Shown one piece after another: positions 32,112 to 43,900 of a stretch of 64,000 bases of DNA; the stretch's first letter is position 1, and the number at the start of each line of letters is the position of its first letter. The position numbers and the translations under genes are program-made. Source of the DNA: Euonymus europaeus. Taxonomy: Eukaryota; Streptophyta; Magnoliopsida; Celastrales; Celastraceae. The DNA is taken from the NCBI GenBank assembly GCA_963580455.1, contig OY756967.1:7648501-7712500 (forward strand). The letters run 5' to 3'. The notes beneath the pieces were generated by a model. That model was not told the DNA's origin and did no database searches. It was given only the letters and a program-made list of their open reading frames with translations.

Positions 32112-33728
32112 TAGATATATGTCCTGTATAGCCAATCTAATACGATTGTATTTGGAACATATATAATAACTGTACTATATTAATTGTTTATATAAATGAC
32201 TATTTATAATATATTTGATATTTCTATTAATATAGTTGTCTTAAATATGTCCGTAGATATTTGTTAGAGACCTCATTCTCGAGAGTTGAGAATATGAGTG
32301 ATGAGTGATCTCTAGAATAAATATCTTAAATAAAGTTCCAGATTGTAGAATTATTAATTGGACAATAATAATTCGGAAGATCAGCATACTGTTTGTTTCC
32401 TATAATTATAGGATTGTGAATCTCATGCAATTTAATATGAGATATTAAAACAAACAATATGGAAGGTTTATTGTTGAATAAATACTTCGAACATGACTTG
32501 TTAAATAATGAATCATATGGAGGTTTATTTCCTTGTCAATGATTTATTACTTATTTATGATTGTGTAAATAATCCTTAGACCTGAGATGACATAGTAGTT
32601 TTGTATATGGGTGATTGAATTTTATCAATGTTGAAAATATTTATTTATTAAATAAATATTAACATTTGATGGATTCAGTTAGTTATATATGGAGACTTGT
32701 GTGCAGTCAATAAGGAATCCACCTCCTCGAAATAAACGAGGAGAATATCCTATGTGATCCGGATATTTATTGACACGGGAAATCCTTGGCCGAGGTTATA
32801 TGATTAGTGAAAATGTGTTTTCATTAATTATTTGTTTGTCAATAAAATATTGGATCTAACATATAATTGAGTTAGTGGATTTGACCAATATTCATGATCC
32901 TCACTCACTTAGGATATTGTATAGTGGAAGGATTTAATTATATGATAATTGTAATTAAAGGTTCATATGAAATAATTCATCACTGATTGGGTAGTCACGA
33001 TATACTGATAGGTGTCACTCGTGATTTATAAGAAATGAATAAAATATGTTTTAATTAATATCAAAGAGTTTGATATTATTCTTATTGCTAATCGGTAATG
33101 AACCTAGAAAGTCACACATAAAAGAATCACGAAAATTTGTTTCAACTAAGGTTATTAAGAGAACTGTGTGGATTTGATAATTTTCATGAGATGAAAATAA
33201 TCTAATTATTAATTAAATAAGATTTATTGTAAACTGGGATGGATATGATTGATTAATTGATAATGCTAGCACATGATAAATTAATCAATATAGAAACCAT
33301 ATTTAATTAATACATATATCTATTTAATTAATATATATTAATATATTAATTAATGTTGCAAAAGGTGGTTGCCGACACCACCTTCTGCCATTATAAGTTG
33401 TAGTTACAACTTATGAATTGAAGCAATTGAATGAATTGTTTTTCTTTCTAAAAATAGATATATTATGTTTCTCAATAATAGTTTCCAGTTTGGAAAGTTT
33501 TTCCTTTTGTGGTGTGTGACACCAAATTGATCTTGGCTTGTCATTCGGTGGACGGACTAGAGGTTTCGTGAGATCGGAGTTCTACCGGCGACATTGTTTG
33601 GATCAAGCAAGAATTGGAAAAGGAATCTAGACGATCGGAATACCGGACAAACCGTTCGTACAAGCACGCTACAAAAGGTAAAATTTTTGTAGCTTCCGCT
33701 GCGTATTTTAGTATGCCATATGCTAACA
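32109..33728 (+). repeat. Full LTR of copia-3 (1620 bp)
   Basis: TGTTAGATATATGTCC...CATATGCTAACA with 6-bp inverted ends. The last about 330 bp match the inverted tail at 29807-30138. The next base begins VPS16 exon sequence, so the element entered the coding part of that exon. Confidence 0.88.
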
Positions 33729-34153
33729 GAGATGATATTGGCTGAAAGTTTTGGCTTTGGCTACAATCAGAGATTAGGATGCACTGGAAAAGTTTTTGAA
33801 GGAGAAAAGACCAACAATTGGTAATGTTCAATTTCCAAGCAAAGTTAGTTGCAACTACATCCACTGCTTGCTTTTTGGTCAATTAAATGTGTTGGTTGCT
33901 TTAATGTTGGGATGGAGGTCCTTGTCAACAATTTTTTTTTCCTTTGAAAAGAAAATTGTTGACATAGAGCTTTCTACTAATAACTATATGTTATGAACAT
34001 GTCATTTCCTAGTTTTATGTGTTGATATCTTACTTATATATTTTCTATCAAGTAGGTTATAGGCCTTTTGTGGAAGCATGCATCGACGCGGATGAGAAAG
34101 GTGAAGCTCTAAAGTATATCCCAAAACTTGCAGATCCTCGTGAGAAAGTTGAG
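33729..34153 (+). pseudogene. VPS16: VPS16 pseudogene, exons 33729-33820 and 34056-34153
   Basis: The first exon reads YWLKVLALATIRD, then DALEKFLKEKRPTIG. Two conserved Trp codons have become TGA (33733-33735) and TAG (33775-33777). It ends with a split Gly codon before GTAATG. The second reads YRPFVEACIDADEKGEALKY and ends KLADPREKVE before GTAATC. The 5' end of the first exon was replaced by the copia-3 LTR. Confidence 0.92.
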
Positions 34154-34229
34154 GTAATCAAAAATTTCCCACCACAAGGCCTAATATATTATATTTAATT
34201 TGTGCCATTTGTTGTGTCTCAAGACTGCT

Positions 34230-36175
34230 TAATGGATCAGTTTGATTTCTGATAACTGTTTGAGAGAAAGAAAAAAAATATCACCGGGTCCTAAAGACAA
34301 GGATGCGGCACCAATCATGCTGAAAGAACCCTTCAATAGAGCTCCACCCATGGGCAAAAATATCTACCAGCCTCAACAACTCTGCATGTCACGCTTGGTT
34401 TCAAAAAGACCTACCATAGACAAGGAATTATCCAAAATGCACTATCGAATAGCATCAATATTACGCGGGTTATCTAATCCCCTCACATTCCAACTACCAA
34501 AAATGGAGAAATTAAATTTATGCACCACTAGGCCCTCATGGTTTCTGAACCGCCGAACCATTGCCATGCCAGCCTCATTTACCCTTCTTCTTAACAAGCG
34601 TAATGAAGGAGTTCTCCTCATTTGTATTCATCAAAGCACTAAAGGAATTTGGGGTCTTAAACCCCACATTTGAAGTTTCCTGGGACTCTTCCTTACTTAA
34701 AACACAATCCACCATACCCAAAAGGGCCAATTGATCGGTCTCAATATTGAGAAAAACCGCATTCAAAAGAAAATTTGAACCCTTCGTAGGATGCATATTT
34801 GACGGTTAAGGCACTTCATGAGCTTTTTCCATTTGACTATTGTAAACTGCCAGTGCCTTAGAGTAATCACCTGATCCAACATGAAAAATTCCCAAGCCAA
34901 TAAATTCACATTCCTCCGCCCATGAGGTACTGCCACAAGTTGTCGAGCCTCCACTATGAACCTGGCTTGCTCTTTTATACACATTAGCCCCCATAAGTCC
35001 AACCACTGCAGCTTCTCTTGCATGGCTATTCGAAATGACTGCATCACCCACTTATTTGCTAACAATCCTCTTCTTCCCTGGGCTTTTATCCTGAATTAGG
35101 ACAGGCTTACACACTTGAACAGGCCCTTTATCTTTCTTCCCCTCCTTATCGTGAGCCACAAGCTGCTTCTCGCAGTTATTAGTAGGTTGCTTCTTACCCA
35201 TAACAGGTTGCTCATTGTCTTTAACATTAAGAGGCTTTGTACTCAGAACAGCAGCATAATGAACCTCTTAGCATGGGTGGCCAAAGATTCATTTAGGACA
35301 TCGCTTTGACTTCCATTCGTATTTTAATTTGATTTTAGGAGTTCCCTCTCTATCATTGAATTGAGTAAGCTTGAATGAGTGAACAAGCTCCCTTAAGGCA
35401 TCCAATAAGACACATACCCAGGAATAACCATTGGGGTACCCTGCATTGTGATTTTATCAAAGTTTAAAGGCCTACCAATGACACTTGCAACCAAACTTAG
35501 ACCTTTGATCGACCCCAAGTGGAGGCGCAAGTGATGAAGCCGAACCCATTTGGGTATCTGAGTAACAGGTTTCTTTGTAAAAACTTGGTCCGGCTTCCAT
35601 TGCTGCAAGATGATCAATTTCCCACTGAGCATCCATGACCCATTCTCATTGATTTCCAAAATATTATTCACCGTTTTACAACAAAAGTAATAGAAACCAT
35701 CCAACATCACATCTTCTAACCAAAACTTCCTCCAATTGCGCTCCGCAAGATTTTTCACCACACTAAAAAGGCATAAAAACCCCAACAAAGAAGGCAACAA
35801 TACAATGCTCCCACTTGTCCAATCCCTCCATCTTTAGCGATGTCATGTGTTTGCTTGACATAAATCAGTCCATCATCCTGAAATACTGGGGGGATGTATT
35901 CCAGATGAGTATTCTAACATTCCATCTTTGTCAAAACGCTTTTCCCATGCTTCAACAGTAGATCCATCATGATGATTCAACACACCCGTAGCTTTGTGAT
36001 GCCCTCATTAATGTCTCGGTAACATGGTGATTCATCAACGATCTCTTACTAGCCACCACCAGATCCAGCCCCACATGTTCAGAAACCTGGTGCGCCTAAG
36101 AAGACTCCCCCATTTCATTCACCATAGCTAAAAATAGAGGCCACTCATAAACTCCAATAGTAACCCAAAATTACT
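34230..36175 (-). pseudogene. LINE remnant (ORF1 and start of endonuclease)
   Basis: Minus strand. A frame opening near 36127 (MVNEMGESS) leads to a DUF4283-like ORF1 region (WVRLHHLRLHLGSIKGLSLV, then ASVIGRPLNFDKIT; 35800-35393), further frames with stops, and near 34510 the string WNVRGLDNPRNIDAIR typical of the LINE endonuclease start. RT is absent. The insertion lies in the intron after the last VPS16 exon found. It is a different, more decayed LINE than the one at 40250-50377. Confidence 0.75.
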
Positions 36176-36315
36176 TGTTTCAGAGCAAACCCAAAAACGT
36201 TGACACAAACTCACTACCCCTAAGGTTTTTTGGAAGTAGCTCTTAAGTATGAGAGAGAAAATTGGCCAAATGAATTCCCCCCTAAACCTTAAACCCTAAT
36301 CCCTAAATCCAAAAA

Positions 36316-37627
36316 CCCCTAAATCCATCTGAGTCTATATTTAGTGCTGGTAGTAGAATTCCAAGTCCTTATCGTGCTTCATTGGCTGTGAAAACAGTGG
36401 AAGCCTTGATTTGTGGTGGAGATTGGGTTCGCTGACTTCATGGTGTGAAGAAAAGATCTAAAATGGTATATCTCTCAATTTTTGTCTCTCTGTATCATGC
36501 TTTTCTTATGCTATAAAGATGGGATTTTAGGGTGTGTCTATAGTTGAGACTAAGTTAATTTTATTTGAAGTAATCTTTGAACCATAATTTTGTGTGTGCC
36601 TTATAGCCCTAGTATGTTTTGATCATGTAATTTCTTCTATTTGAAGGTGTTATAGTAACTTCTTGGTTATGATGGATCTTCTCTTCCATGCAAAATGCGG
36701 CTTGTGTTTGGCTAGAGTAATTTATTTATTGTTGTTGATAGTTTCTCTTTTGACTTCAAGTTCAGGACATCCTAGATTTACGAAGTGCTATTGAAATACA
36801 ATACTGGATATTGTTGTGTATGAGGGAGACGGAACGAACAGAGGAGAGAAGAAAAGTAAGGCTAGGCTCTAAACCCCTTTTCAATTATTGATTAACCTAT
36901 TGATATGACTGAGATAAGTGGTGGAAGTGAAGGGAAGATCAAGAAAGAAATTGGATCTCTCTTTCTACTTACTTGACTGGTAAGGTGGAAAAAAAGGACT
37001 TAGGGAGCTTCATATAAAAGTAAGATTTAAGTGTTCAATATATAATCTGTAGTATATTGAACCTCCTTTTGTGTTCAATATATAATCTGCTTATAAAAAA
37101 AATTCTTGATAATTTGATATTTGTAGGATGAAGCTGACCGGTTGAGATTTTACTTTCTAGTACCCAAGACCATGCAAGAGGCCACACATAAGTAGCATGC
37201 TTCATTGGCGAGAACATGTTTGAAAACCTTATTGAATGTCGTTTATGCTTGACATTATTTTGTGAATTCTTTGCTCTTATATGTTCTTTGTTGTGCATAC
37301 TGCAAACTTAGATTTAATTGACGCTTTGAGCTTTTGCCTTGTTAATTAATTGAACTTTATGGACTTTTTGGCTCATTTTAATGAATATTGATTAGTTCTT
37401 AGTCATTACTAGTTTACTACAATTGATGCTCGAGTTCGAGCTCGAGCTTGAGCTTGAAAGCTTAATAAAATGATCGAGCCCAATTGAGTCGAGCACCAGC
37501 TCACAAATATCATCACGAACCGAACTCGAACTCGAGCACGATTATCAGGCTCGAATTGAGCCCGAGCTTGTTTGACTGAGCCGAGCTTGAGCACTTATAT
37601 ATTCGGCTCAGCACGTAAAGAGCCCTA
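36316..37627 (+). mobile_element. hAT transposon remnant: transposase C-terminus and 3' subterminal region
   Basis: 36333-36437 reads SESIFSAGSRIPSPYRASLA then KTVEALICGGDWVR, the hAT C-terminal dimerisation motif. About 1 kb further, 37425-37610 is packed with CTCGAG/GAGCTCGAG motifs typical of plant hAT subterminal regions and ends GTAAAGAGCCCTA near 37624. I infer that both belong to one 5'-truncated element. No 5' terminus or target duplication was found. The DNA between them is noncoding. Confidence 0.55.
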
Positions 37628-38303
37628 CTCAGTTCTCTGGTCATGGACTATAGAATGCTTTTCGCAAGCACACCTTTTCTTATCCTTTTCTACTTAACTC
37701 CTAGGTAGTAGTTTAATGTCACATTTAAGGGAAATTCTGGAGTGCAGTTGTTGCATTGATGTGGAAAATAATAAACAAATTTAGTCCAATATTTGATCCT
37801 CATTCTCAACTGGTATTGCCTGATTCATTGAGTGAAAGAAACCTTTCAGAAAAAAGGAGTTATAGAGAAGTTTGTCTCTTAGTCGGGTGGCAACATCCCT
37901 GTGACTCTCTTCTTGTAGACGTGGTTTTGTGGTAAATCATATGGGTACGACTTATGAGTGGACAACTTATAGATCCAAATACACACTAACTTTCTTTGTT
38001 GATTTCAATATTCATGTTGTTAGCCTATATGTCCCATGTCTTGTCAGCCCTTACATCCCACGTGTATTGAAATTCAGGCATCTTTTTTTCACTAGAAAAA
38101 TAAGGTAAAAGATCCAATTGGTCCATGTAGTCCCAGTCGACTAACATGTAATCCAATGAATCAGTACTGCACTGAACAACGCAACATTTAATTTGCAACG
38201 GTCACACATTTTTGTTGTTGTCCTCGTCCAGGTTGTAAAAGCTATCTTAAAACAGTATCTTATATGTATTATTTCATAACAATGTACACTAATAGAGTCC
38301 TAA
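37628..38303. other. No gene seen
   Basis: AT-rich sequence without long frames or recognised repeats. Confidence 0.4.
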
Positions 38304-38658
38304 GGCTTTGCTTGCATGAGGGTGTTTTGGGTGGGGTGGGGGGCTGGTTTTAGGTGCGGAGGTGCTGAGGGAAGTGTCAGAAACACCTTACTTGGATTGG
38401 GGATGTAGGGTTTTGAGGGATTTTGAGGTGTACTAGGAACACCACTTTTTCTCCCATTTTCAAACCCCCCAATCAGAGTGTTTGAGAGGTTTTGAGGGAT
38501 TTTGCACTTATGAAAGTAAACTTATCCTAAAACCTCCCAAAACCCTTTCTTTCGATACTCTCATCCCAAGCAGTGTTGCACCTCCTCCTTGAGCACCTCA
38601 TAAAACCCCCACCTCCCAAAATCCTCCAAAACCCCACACCTTCTATCCAGGCAAAGCC
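38304..38658. mobile_element. Harbinger-type MITE (355 bp), TAA target duplication
   Basis: Ends are inverted repeats: GGCTTTGCTTGCATGAGGGTG on the left, GGCTTTGCCTGGATAGAAGG read inward from the right. TAA flanks both sides (38301-38303 and 38659-38661). The interior is G/T-rich on the left and C/A-rich on the right, so the element can fold on itself. No coding potential. Confidence 0.85.
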
Positions 38659-38661
38659 TAA

Positions 38662-39856
38662 AGGTCTATGTTGTCTTATTCATCTTTTACAAGCCTCAAA
38701 ATAATTCTTGGTTTATAACCCTCATCTTTTATGCTAATCCAAAGGCGCACAAAGAAGCTGGAGTTCATGAAAATGAAAATTTTCTCTTTGGGTCTTTTAT
38801 AGGTCTTACCTTTATTCCATAGCACTCTAAAAGATAAATGCTACTTCCAGCATTTCCACAGGGAATATATAAGTTAGACATGTTAAACATGCTACATTTT
38901 CAACGTTTATGGAGAACTGAAGTGTCATCATGTAGCGATGTGGTTGACAACCCTTGGTAGTGCTATAATTATCTCATTGATTTGTTTTTCCAAAGGTGAT
39001 AAACAAAATGAAAATCAGTGGTCGAAAAGATAATTAGAATGAGAATATATTTATAAATTTTCGTATGCATTTGTCGGGAATCTCATGTATGCACATATCT
39101 ATGTGAGACTTGATATTAATTTTCTGGTGGGAATGCTAGATAGACACCATAGTAATCCGAGAATTAAACACTTGAAGTGATTTGATACTCATATGCGAAT
39201 CTTGCTAGTTGTGGTACGAAATGTACTTCAAGTTAAGTATTTATGCTAGCTCATTGAGAAATTTCTTGGAAGTGTGCTAAACAATCAATCATTGCTTCAT
39301 CTACAATGAAATCTGTATTCATAACATGTTTTGAGGTCATGAGTCATGCTTCATCATTGAGGTACATGGCTGATTCGTCAAAAATATGTAAGTGGATTTA
39401 CGCTTTCTCAAGTGCAGGATTGTCAAGGTAATAATAGCAGTGAATCCAAAATCGTCTCATAAAGACTTGATTTCGGCTTGGGTCTATAGATTATCAACCT
39501 AATTACTTAATTAAATATGATATTCACAATGCTAGTGGTGGCAAAATTGCACTAATCATTAGTTAGATTCGATTTTCTCTCTTGGGGTGATTGATTGTTC
39601 TAAACCCTAATATGCGAAATGAGAAATAAATAGTAAACTACTGTAGAAAATTGAAATGCAATTAAGCACAACATAATAAAATGCAAAGCATGACATAAAG
39701 AATTCAAGCACAACATTGCATAATGACGCTTCGCAATTTTTTACTCCACAGGGTCCTGCATTGTAAGTCAAGGTAATCATTTATATATTCAGCAGAAGGA
39801 GATGGTCAAACATAAGGCATAGAGAAATGGTATACAAAAGTCACGCATATAACAAC
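38662..39856. other. Noncoding; dispersed-repeat-like motif
   Basis: No gene. At about 39410-39480 the string CAAGTGCAGGATTGTCAAGG and what follows resembles a noncoding motif common in plant genomes (sequence-tag pattern of retroelement-derived noncoding repeats). A related motif is at 61660-61730. Confidence 0.35.
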
Positions 39857-40171
39857 TGTTACAATCGTAATTCCTCTCTTCGGGCGCTTTGTCAATTTCA
39901 TCTAAGGCAACAGCCTTGGCTTTCCCTTCTTCAGCTATAGTACCTACACATAATCACCCCATGTTCAACTACATACAAAGTAGAGCATACCACAAAAAGT
40001 TCATAAGGACTCCACAATCAAATTTATAAAATACCACATAAAAGTAAAAAAAAAAGAGAAGAAGATACAAGCGTTACAACAAACAACAACAGAACCTTTG
40101 TTATTGCAACCGTCAGAGTAGTTTTCCCATGATCAACAGGACCAATTGTTCCTACATTCAAATGAGGTTTC
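39857..40171 (-). pseudogene. Mitochondrial EF-Tu gene fragment
   Basis: Two exon pieces on the minus strand. The first (40171-40096) follows an acceptor CTTAACAG and reads [20 protein letters not shown], the G1 GTP-binding region, with Pro where His is usual in GHVDHGKT. The second (39943-39857) follows GTGTAG and reads AEEGKAKAVALDEIDKAPEE. A 2-bp insertion at its start and a deletion after APEE shift the frame. The EIDKAPEE and EEGKAKA strings fit mitochondrial and not plastid EF-Tu. The intron is retained, so this is a DNA-level gene fragment. The rest of the gene is absent. Confidence 0.85.
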
Positions 40172-40674
40172 CTGTTAAGATAAAAGCATTAGACAAACGA
40201 AAAATGCACGTCAAATAAATGCACAATTCGGATGTTATTATACTGTATATTATAGATAAAATGAACACCTGAGAGAGATTGTTTCAACATTAGAGAGAGA
40301 ATGTTTAGAGAGAGAGAGCACCTCCCACATTCTCCCCCCTCTTCCAACCACCACCTATCTTTCATCATCCTATCCTCCCACCACCACCACCGACAACGCC
40401 ATTTATGCATTATCTCCAAAACCAACCTCCATACCAGAATCCTTATCATCATCAACGTCCACAATACCATCCTTCCAACTTATTCCCTCAACCATATTAT
40501 GCTACTCATTCCACACCATCCTTATAACCTATACACCATCCACCTCCACCTCCACCACTAACTCCTCAGCTAAATATTAACAAGACTAACTTCCCTCCTC
40601 TAAATCGCCCCATAATCATTCCTCAGAATCCTCAAAATGTCCAACCATCATCCCAAAGCAACGAAACAAAAATC

Positions 40675-42680
40675 TTGAATCACCATTACGACCCAAACTA
40701 CAAACAATCCTTCAGGAAACAAAAATTCTACTTCGAGAACATCCCTTCCACATGTGATGCGACAGCTCTCACAAGTGCATTCTCGCGATTTAGAAAAGTC
40801 TGTCATGTCTATGTCCCGGGAAAGACAAACAGGAGGGGTTATAAGTTTAGATTCGTTGAATTTGAGGTTGCAAAAGATCGGATTGAGTTGATTCTTTTGG
40901 ATTTGCAAGCTATGTGGATAGGATCTCACAAGCTACGTGCCAATCTACCTAGATACATGAAGACTAACAGGGGCAACATTGAAGGTAAGGAATGGAAAAC
41001 CGCTACTAGGACCCATGACAAGGAGATACATAATAAAAAGACCATCAACCAAGGGACTAATGGAGAGGTTTCTAGAAGGAAGTTTGCCGAAGTTCTCCAG
41101 GGCAAGCCTACCTCTTTAGTAAATGTCTTAGAACAAGAAGACGATCAAAAGTTGGCAATGGCGGACAAGAAAGAAGGTCAAATATCGTAAAGTGGAGAAG
41201 ACTTGGTGATACCTTACTACACCGTTAGAGAAGACATGCATTGGCTGGCTCGATCGGCGGTCAAAATCTTGTGGGAAAGTGCTGGAATTTTGGGACTGAG
41301 AAAAAAAATGAAGCTAGATAATTCCATAATCTACCAGGCCACCCCCATGGGAGGAAAAATGGTTCCCTCGTCCTTCCAATCCAAAGAAGAAATGAGGGCT
41401 GCTGTCACTGAGAAACCAGGTTGGATAGAAGATTGGTTTGAGGTGGTTAATCCGTGGGAGTTATCAACTCTCAACGAAGAGAGATACGAATAGATCAGAT
41501 TAGAAGGGGTGCCTCTACATGCCCGGAACATGGGTCTTTTCACTATCATTGGAGATGTGGTCTGACAAACAGTCTCTTTGGATATAGCCACGGTGAAAAA
41601 ACAGAGACTGGATGTGGCTAAGATTTTAATCACCACTAAGAGCCAAGTTATGATCAAGCGAAATATTATCATTGAAGTTGAGGGTGTGAAATTTCATATT
41701 AAAATCTCTGAAGAGTTGTCGGATGGACCATGGAATGGTCAAGTCTTTGAAGATCTGGAAAACAACAATATTCCTTGCTATGAGGCTCAATATTCAGTTT
41801 TAAACAACAAAGATACAGGAACCAAAGGTTATTAAAAATTCTGAAAGGTTCAACATCTTAAAAAAATATAGAAGAGGATGATCTTTTAGCCATTGTAAAG
41901 TCTTCTCCCCACAGAGATCATCGGAAAGTTTTAGCTGGGAAGCAGAAGTGTACGAAATCTCTCGTAAACCGAATCAATTCAAATTCAAATTCAAGAGAGG
42001 AAGGGAGTACTTTGAGCGGGAAACAAAAATCTGACAACAAAAGCAACCAGCATAAAGCAACGTCCAGCAGAGATGGTAGGTCTAAAGAGACTGCTAAACT
42101 TATTTTCATGAATAAGGAGAATCATAATCAGACAGGCAAGATTGGAACAGAGCAAGTTAGCCACTTTCATAAGAGAGCTAATAAAGGAAAGAAGACTAGA
42201 AGGGAGATGAGAGATGAGTCTAAGGAAAAGAAAAAAACAACGGACTTCCCAGCCCAAAAGAAGTCCAGTGGGCCCAAAGTTGACTCAATTGATTTGGGTT
42301 CTAAAAATGACTATATGAACTCGATAAATAAGCCTGATTCAGATTAGCCCCAAAATAGATATTTTAACACCAATATTAGTCCAACAACTTTGGCATCTCC
42401 CTTGCATAGTGGGCCAAACGTGAGGTCTTTAGATGATCAGAAAGAAATTGGTTCTTTTGAAGATAAAGGTGGCTCGAAGAGGCGTGCCAAAAAACAAAAG
42501 ACAAGCCTTGAGTCCGATATGATGCAAGAAGAGGGTGATAGTCTGAAATCAGAGGAAGAAATTGATGAATCTTTAAGTTGGAATGATAAGATTGCTGAGG
42601 TTTTTTCTCAGAGGAAAGCTTCTAAAAGAAAACTGGTGCGTAAAAAGTCAAAGTGCCCCCTTGCTCCTATGAAATAAAAC
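40675..42680 (+). pseudogene. LINE ORF1 (RRM type)
   Basis: Starts with an RRM-like fold: KFYFENIPSTCDATALTSAF then FRKVCHVYVPG and GYKFRFVEFEV (about 40717-40875), as in RNA-binding ORF1 proteins of plant L1 elements. Frames 40675-41190, 41203-41493, 41578-41835, 42012-42347 and 42390-42677 together cover it, broken by stops and frameshifts. The later part is rich in Lys, Ser and Glu. Confidence 0.8.
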
Positions 42681-42947
42681 CTTATGCTAACTCAAAGTCA
42701 AAAGCCATCTAAGAGGAAGCTCAGGCGTCTCAGCAACCTTGTCCAAGTCTCTAGTTAAGCTGCTGCGAGGTGTAAAAGTATTCAAGAAGAAGCTGAAAAA
42801 ACATGGAAAATCGAGAAACTTTTGGGTCTTAGTAGTGTGCAAACAGAGGACACTATCCTATCTAAGCTGAAAGATACGATGGCAAGGGAATTAGTGGAAT
42901 CAATTAGAGCAATGTAATCATTTTAGTGTTCTGGGTGTAGAGGTTCA

Positions 42948-43900
42948 TTGTCTCCAATGTCTAGTATCTTAGCTTGGAATGTTAAAGGGATTAGAAGTCC
43001 TTTCAAAATTAGGGCTGTGAACAATCTCATTTGGGAAAATAGTCTATGGCTTGCTTGTCTTCTTGAAACCAAATTATCTAGTGTTGATAAAGCTCATGTG
43101 CGTCGCATTTGGGGTTCAGATGATTTTGATTGGAAAAGCTGGGATGCAAATGGGCTATCCGGTGGTATTATATGTATCTGGGATCCTAATTTTTCTCTGT
43201 GTCCAAATCCTTTGTTGGTGATAGCTGGATTTCTATGGAAGGTTGTTTTGTTAATCTCAATTTCTCTTGTTTGATCACAACTTTCTATGGCCATAACTCG
43301 GAAGATTTGAGGGAGATTCAATGGAACCAGCTAGCTAATGTGAGACAATCCTCCAACCTCCCATGGCTTTTGTGGGGAGTTTTAATGAGGTTCTTCTTCC
43401 AGAAGATCGTTATGGTGGCTGTGTCTTCTCTAAAGGCATGAAATATTTTCAATCTTTTATTGATCAGTGTAATTTGGCTGAGATTCCTCTCTCGGGGCGT
43501 AGATTTACATAGTGCAACAAGAAGAGTATGAGTAGAATTGATAGAGCTTTTTTTAATTCAGAGTGGCTGTTAAAAATTCTACATTTATATCTTCAAGGCC
43601 TCAGCCATGGCCTCTCAGATCGTTGCCCTCTTTTTCTTTCTCTTAGTGAGATAAACTGGGGTTCTCGTCATTTCAAGGTTCTTGATAGCTGGTGGTTCCA
43701 CTCGAAATTTTCCAATTTTCTTGCTAAAACTTGGGAGGATTTAAACTTGTTAGCCGCTGGAAATTATGGTATTGTGACTAAGATGGAATTGCTGAAGTCA
43801 AAATTGAAAGACTGGAACACCAATGTCTTTGGGGACATCTCTTCTATCCTAAAAGGTGTCGGAAAAAATATTGACAGCTTAGAAAAGAGGTAGGAAGCAG
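42948..43900 (+). pseudogene. LINE endonuclease domain
   Basis: Starts SSILAWNVKGIRSP, then LLETKLSS with the catalytic Glu, and GLSGGIICIWD. It continues in other frames through FYGHNSED and MSRIDRAFFNSEW, then SDRCPLFLSL, which are the usual AP-endonuclease-like landmarks. At least two frameshifts and a stop (near 43510) inactivate it. Confidence 0.85.

Larger units (their letters stand above)
24876..33728. mobile_element. Rearranged Ty1/copia element (copia-3)
   Basis: Parts of one copia family occur in scrambled order: minus-strand RT (24876-25592), integrase, protease, gag, leader and primer site, and the LTR tail (29807-30138). Then come plus-strand RT (30139-30640), an inverted VPS16 exon, plus-strand RNase H (30916-31490), a minus-oriented leader piece, a plus leader piece, and one full plus-strand LTR (32109-33728) ending in VPS16 exon sequence. 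Joints show short microhomology (CTTA near 30139, CTAGC near 30916, TGTT at 32109). A solo LTR of another family sits in the integrase. No complete 5' LTR remains. Confidence 0.88.
15731..34153 (+). pseudogene. VPS16: VPS16 (VACUOLELESS1) pseudogene, multiply interrupted
   Basis: VPS16 is a core subunit of the HOPS/CORVET tethering complexes for vacuolar fusion. The remnants follow protein order: a propeller exon fragment (15731-16049), then helical C-terminal exons at 16206-16295, 16397-16584, 16968-17022, 17360-17541, 24580-24709, 33729-33820 and 34056-34153. Most have GT/AG borders in matching phase, so this is a genomic duplicate, not a retrocopy. The middle third is missing between 16049 and 16206. 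At least four in-frame stops, one exon deletion and two large retrotransposon insertions make it non-functional. The last exon encoding the C-terminus was not found after 34153, where a LINE remnant follows. Confidence 0.93.

Noticed and set aside
34242..34673. 143-codon plus-strand frame
   Set aside because: Antisense to the LINE remnant; the minus strand has the recognisable endonuclease start.
39857..40171. Bacterial or plastid origin of the EF-Tu fragment
   Set aside because: Introns and the EEGKAKA/EIDKAPEE strings fit the nuclear gene for mitochondrial EF-Tu.
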